Notes: a model not told the origin generated them from the letters alone. A stretch of 7,095 nt of DNA from Desulfobacteraceae bacterium (GCA_013203195.1 JABMQM010000310.1:1-7095), one strand, 5' to 3'; positions 1 to 6,604 are shown, counted from the first letter of the stretch. Translations and numbers: made by a program.

Positions 1-50
1 AAAAAAAAATCCGTTACCGGCTTTTAGGGCTGATAACGGATTTTGTATTT
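1..50 (-). terminator. Intrinsic terminator downstream of topA
   Basis: A perfect 11-bp inverted repeat pairs positions 6-16 with 34-44 (core CCGTTA/TAACGG) around a 17-base loop. Read on the minus strand, the stem runs straight into at least nine T residues (positions 9 to 1, continuing off the window), which is the classic rho-independent layout. It is the first such structure after the topA stop, so it probably ends the transcript of the whole block. On the plus strand the same stem is followed by a looser T-rich stretch at 41-57, so it may also work in the other direction for a gene outside the window. Confidence 0.75.
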
Positions 51-66
51 TGTTTTGAGGTAAAAA

Positions 67-168
67 TTATACCATTATCAACCCCTTTGCCTCGTAGCAA
101 ATAAGTACATCTACTACGAGGAGAATAATAAGGCTAATAAGGTTGTTGATGGTGGAAGTATTTTTCAT
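67..168 (-). CDS. Possible small hydrophobic membrane peptide (33 aa), doubtful
   Basis: An ATG at 168 opens a 33-codon frame ending in TAA at 69-67. The product begins MKNTSTINN. Residues 10-24 are strongly hydrophobic (L, I and V with one Asp), so it could form a single membrane segment, and it ends CYEAKGLIMV. It lies 56 bases beyond the topA stop and upstream of the terminator, so it would be on the topA transcript. Against it, there is no clear Shine-Dalgarno before the ATG, and the frame almost exactly coincides with an imperfect palindrome (71-153) that could explain the sequence without any coding. I recognise no family. It is listed because it is too short for routine gene calling. 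Confidence 0.2.
   Translation of the reverse strand: MKNTSTINNLISLIILLVVDVLICYEAKGLIMV
71..153. repeat. Imperfect palindrome / long hairpin
   Basis: Inner arms CCTCGTAG (90-97) and CTACGAGG (114-121) are perfectly complementary across a 16-base loop, and pairing extends outward with a mismatch at 89/122. Further out, ACCAT and CAAC (71-82) can pair with GTTG and ATGGT (145-153) with a small bulge. The whole could fold as one long interrupted hairpin in RNA of either strand. No T-run follows on either side, so it is not an intrinsic terminator. It may be an interspersed palindromic repeat or a 3' stability element of the topA message. It overlaps the doubtful 33-codon frame. Confidence 0.45.
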
Positions 169-224
169 AATAATTTCTAATGTATTATTTTGATCCACTT
201 ATCTAACAGCCAAGGTTCTGATTG

Positions 225-2501
225 TCAAGCTTTTTCTCTAAACCCGCAACCCTTGGTCTGGCAGGTAAGGGAGGTCCCGTCTTTTTTGGTGGTTTTTTCT
301 ACCAGAAAATTGACACCGCAAAAGGGACAATCTTTGGCTATTGGTTTGTCCCAGATTGCAAAGTTGCAATCCGGAAACCGGCTGCAGCCGTAAAAAACTT
401 TGCCGCGTTTCGATTTGCGCTGCACAAGATTGCCGCCGCAGTCTTTTTGCGGGCAGTGGACACCGGTTTCCCGGGCGGCATTATCGGAAAATAGGGATTG
501 AGTGTGGTTGCATTCCGGATAACCGCTGCAGGCAAGGAAAGTTCCGTACTTGCCCTGTTTTACAACCATTGGCTGTTTGCATTTATCACAAAACTTGTCC
601 GAAACTTCTTCAACAGCAGGTTCTATGGGATGAATCTTGCCTTTTTCATCGCGGGTGTAGTTCCTGGTATATTTGCATTCAGGGTACCCGTTGCATCCGA
701 GGAAATGCCCGTTTTTCCCAACCTTAATATGGAGTTTGGCGTTGCATTGGGGGCAGGAACGGCCCGTGGACAGACCAACGCCTTTTAAACTGAGCATCCC
801 TTCGGCAGCTGCATCGAGTTCTATTTTAAAAGGGCTGTAGAAACGGGTGAGGATTTCTAAAGAATCGACTTCTGCAGTTTCTATGCGGTCCAGATCGTTC
901 TCCATCTTGGCTGTAAATTCGACATCAAGAACATCAGGAAAGCTTTGCACCAAAAGGTCGTTAACGATAAATCCCAGTTCGCTTGGCCTGAAATATCTTT
1001 TAACCAGATCCACATACCCTTTTTCTCTGATGGTTGAAAGGATGGCGGCATAGGTGCTGGGACGGCCGATCCCGTTTTCTTCTAATTCTTTGACTAAAGA
1101 TGCCTCGGAAAACCTTGGCGGCGGCATTGTAAAATGTTGTTTCGGTTCTATTTTGTTGAGTTTTAAAACCATACCTTCGACGAGCTGGGGGAGTTGCTCT
1201 TTTTTATTTTGACTCTCTTTTTCGATTTCAGCGGCGGCTGATAGATAAAGAGTCATAAAGCCGGGAAATTGAACCGATGATCCGCTGGCAGTAAACAGAT
1301 AGGGACCGGCTTTGATCGATATGGAATTCTGATTTATTATGGCGGGTTTCATTTGGGAAGCCACAAAGCGCTGCCAGATCAGGCGGTATAAGTCCAGCTG
1401 ATCTTTGGATAGAAACGGAGCTATTTTGTCCGGGGTATTATAGACGGATGTCGGCCGAATGGCCTCATGGGCATCTTGAACTTTTTTACGGTTTTTAAAA
1501 AACCTGGGCTTGTCTAAAACATAATCTTGACCGAATTGTTCCCGGATAAGTTGGAGGGCCTCGCCGGCAGCCTCCTGTGAGATCCTGGTGGAATCGGTAC
1601 GCATATAGGTGATAAGACCTTCAGGTTCACCGGGTCCAAGATCAATACCTTCGTAAAGCTGCTGCGCCACAACCATGGTCTTTTTGGCAGAAAATCTGAG
1701 TTTGTGGATAGCTTCCTGTTGAAGAGTACTGGTGACAAATGGAGGTAAAGGGTTCCGGTTTTTAGTCTTTTTTGTTACTTTATCGACTACATACTTTTCT
1801 GCATCCAGAGCCTCGAGAATGGCATTCGATGCCTTTTCATCGGAAATTTTGATCTTTTTGCCGCTTTTTTTGGCCAGTTTTGCCGTAAACGGCGGAGGTG
1901 TGTTGTCTTCAAGGTGTGCGGTTATGGACCAGTACTCCTCAGGCTCAAAAGCCTGTATGGCACGCTCTCTATCACAGATAATGCGCACAGTAACCGATTG
2001 TACCCGTCCCGCGCTGAGGCCGCCTTTTACTTTGCGCCACAGCAGGGGTGAGATCTGGTAGCCGACAAGCCTGTCCAGTATCCTGCGGGCCTGCTGGGCT
2101 TCATACTTATGGCGGTGAAGTTTTTGCGGAGATTCGATAGCTTCATTGACGGCATTTTTGGTAAGCTCATGAAAAAGGACACGGTGAAATCTTCGCCCTT
2201 TTTTCTTGAGGATTTCGGCCGTGTGCCAAGCGATAGCTTCACCCTCTCTGTCCGGGTCGGGAGCAAGGTAAATATCCACGCTGTCGCCGGCAGCTTTTTT
2301 TAAAGACCGGATCACTTTTTGTTTGCCGGCAATGTAAGTATATTTTGGCTTGAATCCTTCTTCAATATCGATACCGATTTCTTTGGGGGGAAGATCCTTT
2401 ATATGCCCAACGGTTGCAGCTATGTTGTAACTTTCGCCGAGATACTTTTTCAGGGTTCTAATTTTGGTAGGTGATTCTACGACGACTAAAGGTTTTGTCA
2501 C
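225..2501 (-). CDS. topA: DNA topoisomerase I (type IA, omega protein)
   Basis: This 758-residue enzyme relaxes negative supercoils by cutting one strand through a 5'-phosphotyrosine link and passing the other strand. The TOPRIM domain starts at residue 4, with the metal-binding Glu9 in VVVESPTK and Asp82, Asp84 and Glu86 in DPDREGE. The DNA-binding motif GGLSAGRVQS lies at 160-169. The catalytic tyrosine is Tyr299 in ITYMRTDST, followed by Arg301. HEAIRPT (345-351) and GIGRPSTYA (477-485) are further family motifs. The C-terminus carries four four-cysteine zinc ribbons (C583/586/603/609, C638/641/658/664, C683/688/706/712, C725/728/747/752), all with complete ligands. The start is GTG, chosen because the TOPRIM strand begins at residue 4 and GAGGA sits 5 bases upstream. 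It is shorter than the E. coli enzyme (865 aa) but has every core motif. It is last in the block and probably has its own promoter in the 165-base gap after dprA. Confidence 0.98.
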   Translation of the reverse strand: MTKPLVVVESPTKIRTLKKYLGESYNIAATVGHIKDLPPKEIGIDIEEGFKPKYTYIAGKQKVIRSLKKAAGDSVDIYLAPDPDREGEAIAWHTAEILKKKGRRFHRVLFHELTKNAVNEAIESPQKLHRHKYEAQQARRILDRLVGYQISPLLWRKVKGGLSAGRVQSVTVRIICDRERAIQAFEPEEYWSITAHLEDNTPPPFTAKLAKKSGKKIKISDEKASNAILEALDAEKYVVDKVTKKTKNRNPLPPFVTSTLQQEAIHKLRFSAKKTMVVAQQLYEGIDLGPGEPEGLITYMRTDSTRISQEAAGEALQLIREQFGQDYVLDKPRFFKNRKKVQDAHEAIRPTSVYNTPDKIAPFLSKDQLDLYRLIWQRFVASQMKPAIINQNSISIKAGPYLFTASGSSVQFPGFMTLYLSAAAEIEKESQNKKEQLPQLVEGMVLKLNKIEPKQHFTMPPPRFSEASLVKELEENGIGRPSTYAAILSTIREKGYVDLVKRYFRPSELGFIVNDLLVQSFPDVLDVEFTAKMENDLDRIETAEVDSLEILTRFYSPFKIELDAAAEGMLSLKGVGLSTGRSCPQCNAKLHIKVGKNGHFLGCNGYPECKYTRNYTRDEKGKIHPIEPAVEEVSDKFCDKCKQPMVVKQGKYGTFLACSGYPECNHTQSLFSDNAARETGVHCPQKDCGGNLVQRKSKRGKVFYGCSRFPDCNFAIWDKPIAKDCPFCGVNFLVEKTTKKDGTSLTCQTKGCGFREKA

Positions 2502-2506
2502 AATTT

Positions 2507-2511
2507 TCCTC
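2507..2511 (-). promoter_or_regulatory. Ribosome binding site of topA
   Basis: GAGGA on the minus strand lies 5 bases before the GTG codon at 2501-2499. It supports GTG as the start of topA; no ATG near this point would keep the TOPRIM strand intact. Confidence 0.7.
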
Positions 2512-2533
2512 GTTTCAACTTTTTTAAGTCTTG

Positions 2534-2561
2534 AATATAAGTTGGTTTATTTAAAAGTAAA
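2534..2561 (-). promoter_or_regulatory. Candidate sigma-70 promoter of topA
   Basis: On the minus strand, TTTACT (2561-2556, four of six matches to TTGACA) is followed after 16 bases by TATATT (2539-2534, five of six matches to TATAAT). Transcription would start near 2527, leaving a leader of about 25 bases that contains the topA ribosome site. A 6-bp inverted repeat CAACTT/AAGTTG (2516-2521 and 2539-2544) overlaps the -10 region and the start point, so it could be a binding site, although such short repeats arise by chance in AT-rich DNA. The call rests on sequence match only. Confidence 0.4.
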
Positions 2562-2603
2562 CTATTTAATTTTTTATAACCGTTCACAGAATCTATGAAA
2601 TCC

Positions 2604-2651
2604 CAAATTCCAAGCATCCCGCCAAAAAAACGGCGGGCAGGCAAATTCCAA
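2604..2651. repeat. GC-rich hairpin flanked by CAAATTCCAA direct repeats
   Basis: In the AT-rich gap between dprA and topA, a perfect 6-bp stem CCCGCC (2618-2623) / GGCGGG (2632-2637) closes an 8-base loop of seven A and one C. Identical 10-base repeats CAAATTCCAA flank it at 2604-2613 and 2642-2651. The homopolymer is in the loop rather than after the stem, so this is not a normal intrinsic terminator. The composition differs sharply from the surrounding DNA. Hairpins with AAATTCC-type flanks resemble the dispersed intergenic repeats of delta-proteobacterial genomes; that resemblance is recollection and was not tested. Confidence 0.55.
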
Positions 2652-2666
2652 AATAATATTAAAATA

Positions 2667-3776
2667 TCAGCATTCAGCGACGGAAAAGAGTTTGCCTGGT
2701 GCCTGTTGCACAATGCCCTTAAGTTCGAGGTGCAGCAATATACTCGAAAGTTTTCCAGGTTCTATGGAAAGCTTTCTGACAAGCTCATCGATGTGCACAG
2801 GGTAGGGCTCAAGGGTTTTATACACCAATGATTCCTCTGATGAAAGCAAAGGCTGTTCCGGTTTGTTTTCCCCGGGGGCCGGCTGATCTTTTTCATCAGG
2901 CGCTTTGACTGTTGCCGGAAGTTCTTCGATGATGTCCTGGGCGCGTTCAACCAGTTTGGCACCCTCTTTAATGAGGGTGTGGGTCCCCATGCTCTTAAAG
3001 GAGTGAATGCTTCCCGGTATGGCAAATACTTCCCTGTTCTGTTCGGCGGCAAGACGAGCCGTTATGAGTGCCCCGCTCTTTTTGGTTGCTTCCACGACAA
3101 CGGTTCCCAGGGAAATTCCGCTGATAATTCGGTTTCGCTTTGGAAAGTTATGGGCCTCAGGCTCTGTCTTTAAAGGAAACTCCGAAATGACGGCACCGTT
3201 TGCTGCGATTTGATGAAAAAGCTTTAGATTGTCTGCCGGGTAGACTCTTTCGAGGCCGCTTCCAAGAACGGCGATAGTTTTACCTTTGCTCGATAGTGCG
3301 CCTTTGTGGGCGGCCGTATCAATCCCTTTGGCCATGCCGCTGATAATTTTAAAATTAAGGGCAGCCAGATCCCGGCACAACCGATTTGCCGTCGAAATGC
3401 CATAACTTGTTGCATTCCTGGAGCCGACCACTGCAATGTTTTCAATGCGTTCGTCAAGACGGCCGTAAACATATAAAAAAGGAGGCGGATCCGGTATTTG
3501 TAGCAGCAAGGGCGGGTAATTTTTATCCGCCATGGTGATGATGTCATAACCTTTTTGAACTACCAGGTCGATCTCCTTTTTGACTGTCTCAGGCATTCTG
3601 TGGCCTTTGATCGACGATGCAAGACGCGCAGTCATGCCTTGGACTTCAAACAGATCCTCCAAGGATGCCTCAAAAACATGTTGGGGTGAGTGAAAGCGGT
3701 CTATCAGCCGTTTGAATAGATGGTTCCCGATTCCAGGAGCACTTTTGAGTTTAAACCATGGTAGTAAATGTTCCAT
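2667..3776 (-). CDS. dprA: DNA processing protein DprA (Smf)
   Basis: This 369-residue cytoplasmic protein belongs to the family that binds incoming single-stranded DNA in natural transformation and loads RecA; homologues are also common in bacteria not known to be competent. Residues 1-60 form a SAM/helix-hairpin-like region (LLPWFKLKSAPGIG, then a second hairpin around VQGMTARLASSI). The Rossmann-type core runs from about 80 to 285, with GSRNATSYG (118-126), SGMAKGIDTAAHKGAL (146-161), AVLGSGLERVYPADN (169-183), FPKRNRIISG (211-220) and KKSGALITARLAAEQNREV (232-250). A charged, proline-rich linker (about 286-312) leads to a C-terminal winged helix (about 313-368). The ATG start is firm because the same frame has a TAG stop 9 bases upstream (3785-3783). 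No good Shine-Dalgarno precedes it, so translation may be weak. It lies 71 bases after secF and 165 before topA, the common smf-topA pairing. Confidence 0.97.
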   Translation of the reverse strand: MEHLLPWFKLKSAPGIGNHLFKRLIDRFHSPQHVFEASLEDLFEVQGMTARLASSIKGHRMPETVKKEIDLVVQKGYDIITMADKNYPPLLLQIPDPPPFLYVYGRLDERIENIAVVGSRNATSYGISTANRLCRDLAALNFKIISGMAKGIDTAAHKGALSSKGKTIAVLGSGLERVYPADNLKLFHQIAANGAVISEFPLKTEPEAHNFPKRNRIISGISLGTVVVEATKKSGALITARLAAEQNREVFAIPGSIHSFKSMGTHTLIKEGAKLVERAQDIIEELPATVKAPDEKDQPAPGENKPEQPLLSSEESLVYKTLEPYPVHIDELVRKLSIEPGKLSSILLHLELKGIVQQAPGKLFSVAEC

Positions 3777-3788
3777 AGGCAGCTACAT

Positions 3789-3838
3789 GGTTAAAATCAG
3801 ATCACCGTTAAAACGAAGAATGCTATAAGGTTAAAATC
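3789..3838. repeat. Two GGTTAAAATC direct repeats 40 bp apart
   Basis: The secF-dprA gap contains exact 10-base copies at 3789-3798 and 3829-3838. The 40-base period is close to four helical turns, so both copies would face the same side of the DNA. A partial third match, GTTAAAAC, lies at 3807-3814. This could be an operator for dprA or chance in AT-rich sequence. I see no clear hairpin or terminator in this gap, so dprA may be read through from secF. Confidence 0.3.
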
Positions 3839-3847
3839 GTACCTTTA

Positions 3848-4888
3848 TTATTTTTTCTTTCCGTGTACCTGCCGTGCAAGGAGAATAGGGCTTGCAACGT
3901 AGATTGATGAGTAGGTACCGATCAGGACACCCACAATCAATGCAAATGCAAAATCGTGGATGATTCCTCCTCCCAGGACAAACAGGGCTAAAACCACAAC
4001 GAGGGTGGTCACAGATGTCAGGATGGTCCTGCTGAGCGTCTCATTTATACTTTTGTTAATAATGAAATCGAGAGGATTGCGGTGATGTTTTCTCAAATTT
4101 TCCCTGATTCTGTCAAAAACGATTATCGTATCATTTAGTGAGTACCCGATGATGGTGAGAAGCGCTGCGATAATCGGCAGGGTAAATTCCTTGTTAAAAA
4201 TCGAAAATATACCGACAGTAATGGTGACGTCATGGATAAGGGCTACAATCGCACCCATGGCGTATTTCAAATCTAGAAACCAAAAAAGTAACAAGGTGAC
4301 GATAAGTGCTGCGGCCATTAAAATTGGGACGCTGACATCAAAAATAGAGAGCAGATAAACGGCCCCCATAAGTGCTGCGGCCATGACCGCGCTTAACATC
4401 CACTTTAACTCAAAACGACCGGATATATAGATAGTAATGAAAAGCAGGGCATAAAACATGGCGAATAAGGCTTTTTCACGCAGGTCCTCACCCACTTGGG
4501 GCCCAACCATTTCCACTCGACGGATCTCCGCATCTTTGCCAACAGACGATTTCAAAGCATCTTGCACTTTGAGGGAAAATCCCTGTGAGGTTGCCGCTGA
4601 TCTGTCGGTCCGGATAAGGTATTCATTCTCTTGCTGATCGCCGAAGAGTTGCACCGATGAAACTCCCATGTCTATGGCAGCCAGGCCCGATTTTATATCT
4701 TTGATATTTACCGGCTCGAGAAATTTCACCTGTATCAGCGTTCCGCCGGCAAAGTCGATGCCGTATCGGGGTCCTCCGTGTATAAAAAGAGATAGGATGC
4801 TGACAAGTATCATTGCTACGGATACCGTGAAAGCTATTTTACTATTACCGATAAAATCTATATTTATATCAGACTTTATTATTCGCAT
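3848..4888 (-). CDS. secF: Protein translocase subunit SecF, with two apparent extra membrane helices
   Basis: SecF pairs with SecD in the inner membrane and uses the proton gradient to help exported proteins leave the SecYEG channel. Of 346 residues, TM1 is about 18-36 and the periplasmic domain 37-134, with the family motif GIDFAGGT (43-50). TM2 (about 138-156) ends in ISGRFELKW. The conserved core AIVALIHDVTITVGIF (213-228) and IGYSLNDTIIVFDRIREN (247-264, including Asp253, which aligns with the functional Asp of E. coli TM4) follow, then TM5 (about 287-306) and TM6 (about 310-335). In ordinary SecF the RFEW-type motif leads directly into the AIVALxHDV helix. Here about 48 residues intervene, holding two more hydrophobic segments (about 163-183 and 187-205), so eight helices are predicted instead of six. 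ATG start with GAGGA 8 bases upstream. The gap from secD is 18 bases, so the two are surely co-transcribed. Confidence 0.97.
   Translation of the reverse strand: MRIIKSDINIDFIGNSKIAFTVSVAMILVSILSLFIHGGPRYGIDFAGGTLIQVKFLEPVNIKDIKSGLAAIDMGVSSVQLFGDQQENEYLIRTDRSAATSQGFSLKVQDALKSSVGKDAEIRRVEMVGPQVGEDLREKALFAMFYALLFITIYISGRFELKWMLSAVMAAALMGAVYLLSIFDVSVPILMAAALIVTLLLFWFLDLKYAMGAIVALIHDVTITVGIFSIFNKEFTLPIIAALLTIIGYSLNDTIIVFDRIRENLRKHHRNPLDFIINKSINETLSRTILTSVTTLVVVLALFVLGGGIIHDFAFALIVGVLIGTYSSIYVASPILLARQVHGKKK
4302..4384 (-). repeat. 17-bp in-frame direct repeat inside secF
   Basis: The plus-strand sequence ATAAGTGCTGCGGCCAT occurs exactly at 4302-4318 and 4368-4384, 66 bases (22 codons) apart. Both copies are read in the same frame and encode MAAAL followed by I or M (residues 191-196 and 169-174). 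They fall in the two extra hydrophobic segments of SecF. Beyond the shared 17 bases the flanks do not align well, so this is either the remnant of an old tandem duplication or a small local copying event. Confidence 0.6.
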
Positions 4889-4896
4889 AGATTGGG

Positions 4897-4901
4897 TCCT
4901 C
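4897..4901 (-). promoter_or_regulatory. Ribosome binding site of secF
   Basis: GAGGA on the minus strand lies 8 bases before the secF ATG and 5 bases past the secD TAA stop (4909-4907). Ribosomes finishing secD would be close to this site, which fits coupled translation of the two partners. Confidence 0.65.
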
Positions 4902-4906
4902 GTGAT

Positions 4907-6484
4907 TTAGATGCTTAAGTGCTTGGTTTTGCGTATTATCAAAAAATAATCGAAGATAAGCCGTGACAGGATAAGGGCTGTAAACAGGCTGGAGATCACC
5001 CCCAGGCTCAGTGTGACGGCAAATCCTTTTACAGGGCCGGTTCCGAACTGGAATAGCACCAGCGCGGCAATAAGCGTTGTGACGTTGGCATCCAGGATGG
5101 TAAGCGTGGCCCTGGCGTAACCGGCATCGACGGCTGCCCGGGGTGTCTTGCCCAGGCTCATCTCTTCCCTGATACGCTCGAATATAAGAACATTGGCATC
5201 CACGGCCATACCGATGGTAAGGATAATGCCGGCGATACCCGGCAGTGTCAGCGTGGCCTGCAAAGCGGCCAGACCTCCGGCTATCAGAAGAATATTAAGT
5301 ATCAGGGCAAAGTCTGCAATCAGTCCGGAGCCCTTATAATATATAACCATAAACATGATGACGAGGATACCGCCGACGCACATAGAGAAAAGACCTTTCC
5401 TGATGGAATCAGATCCAAGAGAAGGGCCGACGGTTCTTTCCTCAAGGATATTGACCGGGGCCGGAAGAGCTCCTGCCCGCAGGATTATGGCAAGATCGTG
5501 GGCTTCGTCTGTGGAGAAGCTGCCTGTAATCCGGGCCTGTCCCCCGGTGATTTTTTCCTGAATAACCGGAGCCGAATAAACGTTTTTATCCAGTACAATG
5601 GCGAGGCGTTTTTTTACATTTGCTTCTGTTATTCTGGCAAAGTCCCGGCCCCCTTTTTTGTCAAAAGTAATGGAAACATACGGTTCATTATACTGGGAGT
5701 CGATCTGAACTCTGGCATCGGTAAGATTTGCTCCGGTTAACTGGGTGTGCTTTTTTACCAGGTAGGGTATTTTGGTCTCACGATTGGTTTCGGTATCTTC
5801 TTTGGTCGCATAGAGAATTTCGCTGCCCGGCGGAACATTGCCTTGCAGGGCGGCGTTGAGATCATGGGTTTCATCCAGCAGTTTAAATTCTAAAAGGGCT
5901 GTTCTGCCGATAAGCTCCTTGGCCCTTTGAGTATCTTTGATTCCGGGAAGTTGTATTAGTATGCGATTTTCGCCCTGCAGGCGAATATCAGGTTCACTGA
6001 CGCCAAACTGGTCAATCCGGTTTCTGATAGTTTCAAGAGCCTGTTCCGTTGCCAGTTTTTTGATTTGATCGCTCTCCTTTGCAGGAAGATCCATGATCAC
6101 GGTAAAAATTTCGTCTTCAGTTAATTTCGAAAGAATGCGCAGAACCTCGAATTCCTTATCAAGCAGCTTTTCAAAATCGTCTACATTTTTTTGGTCTTGC
6201 AACCTGACCACTATCCGGCTGCCTTCAATCCGTTTTATACCGCTATGCCTGATGCGCTCTTTTTTCATGAGGCTGCGGAGTTCCTGGCTGATACGTTCCA
6301 CAGTACTCTCCACGGCTTTTTCGGTATCGACTTCAAGCACCAGGTGCATGCCGCCCTGAAGATCCAGTCCCAGGTTGATCTTTTTGTGGGGCCACAAGGT
6401 CGGCTTTATGCTGGGGAGAACGTAGATAATTGCTGTGACTATAATCACGACAACGGCAACCAATCGCCACGAAATATTTTTCAA
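4907..6484 (-). CDS. secD: Protein translocase subunit SecD
   Basis: SecD is the larger SecDF subunit; its periplasmic domain is thought to grip emerging preproteins while proton flow drives its movement. Of 525 residues, TM1 is about 7-24. INLGLDLQGGMHLVLEV (36-52) is the signature start of the first periplasmic domain. The large periplasmic region continues to about 360, with ETIRNRIDQFGVSEPDI (151-167), a second-domain start near 245-275, and LRAGALPAPVNILEER (335-350). Five membrane segments follow from about 364. They contain GIAGIILTIGMAVDANVLIF (416-435) then ERIREE, in which Asp429 aligns with the proton-path Asp519 of E. coli SecD. The length suits short-form delta-type SecD. The start is TTG: MKNISWRL fits the usual SecD N-terminus, AGGAAGG lies just upstream, and no in-frame ATG occurs in the nearby upstream sequence. 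A long inverted repeat separates it from yajC. Confidence 0.98.
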   Translation of the reverse strand: MKNISWRLVAVVVIIVTAIIYVLPSIKPTLWPHKKINLGLDLQGGMHLVLEVDTEKAVESTVERISQELRSLMKKERIRHSGIKRIEGSRIVVRLQDQKNVDDFEKLLDKEFEVLRILSKLTEDEIFTVIMDLPAKESDQIKKLATEQALETIRNRIDQFGVSEPDIRLQGENRILIQLPGIKDTQRAKELIGRTALLEFKLLDETHDLNAALQGNVPPGSEILYATKEDTETNRETKIPYLVKKHTQLTGANLTDARVQIDSQYNEPYVSITFDKKGGRDFARITEANVKKRLAIVLDKNVYSAPVIQEKITGGQARITGSFSTDEAHDLAIILRAGALPAPVNILEERTVGPSLGSDSIRKGLFSMCVGGILVIMFMVIYYKGSGLIADFALILNILLIAGGLAALQATLTLPGIAGIILTIGMAVDANVLIFERIREEMSLGKTPRAAVDAGYARATLTILDANVTTLIAALVLFQFGTGPVKGFAVTLSLGVISSLFTALILSRLIFDYFLIIRKTKHLSI

Positions 6485-6488
6485 TGAT

Positions 6489-6496
6489 CCTTCCTT
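6489..6496 (-). promoter_or_regulatory. Ribosome binding site deciding the TTG start of secD
   Basis: The minus strand reads AAGGAAGG, ending 4 bases before TTG; its first AAGGA is 7 bases away, which is good spacing. It begins about 15 bases downstream of the base of the intergenic inverted repeat, so the site should stay accessible when that stem folds. Confidence 0.65.
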
Positions 6497-6511
6497 TTCT
6501 TTGCAGATGAA

Positions 6512-6604
6512 AGCCCCACAAAATTTGTTAAATAATCAAATGGTCAAACTTGATGAATTTGTAAAAACTGAACTCACCAGCTATTTAACAAATTAATTGG
6601 GGCT
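6512..6604. repeat. 93-bp inverted repeat between yajC and secD
   Basis: Two 23-base arms (6512-6534 and 6582-6604) are complementary at 20 of 23 positions: AGCCCCA/TGGGGCT at the ends and ATTTGTTAAATA/TATTTAACAAAT inside, separated by a 4-base internal mismatch loop. The 47-base centre holds a smaller pair, ATCAA (6535-6539) / TTGAT (6550-6554). The element fills most of the 118-base gap, and its right end supplies the last two bases (AG) of the yajC TAG stop. On the minus-strand transcript the stem is followed by UUC rather than a U-run, so it is not a standard terminator. It may be an RNA stability or processing element, or an inserted palindromic repeat. Confidence 0.7.

Noticed and set aside
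341..788. Open frames of 96-128 codons on the plus strand opposite topA
   Set aside because: They are shadows of the cysteine-rich topA 3' region, lack ribosome sites and have no recognisable domains.
2618..2637. CCCGCC/GGCGGG hairpin as a terminator for dprA
   Set aside because: The run of T on the transcribed strand is in the loop, not after the stem, so it lacks the layout of an intrinsic terminator.
2498..2713. 71-codon frame on the minus strand across the dprA end and the dprA-topA gap
   Set aside because: Its middle is a translation of the GC-rich hairpin and its direct repeats, it overlaps the dprA C-terminus and topA start in another frame, and its sequence has no protein-like pattern.
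6535..6554. ATCAA/TTGAT small hairpin in the centre of the yajC-secD repeat as a separate operator
   Set aside because: A five-base stem with a ten-base loop is expected by chance in AT-rich DNA; it is treated as part of the larger element.
6535..6573. Short GTG-started peptide of 13 codons in the yajC-secD gap, considered as a VemP-like arrest leader for secDF
   Set aside because: It has no ribosome site, is too short and polar for a Sec-targeted arrest peptide, and lies in the centre of the inverted repeat.
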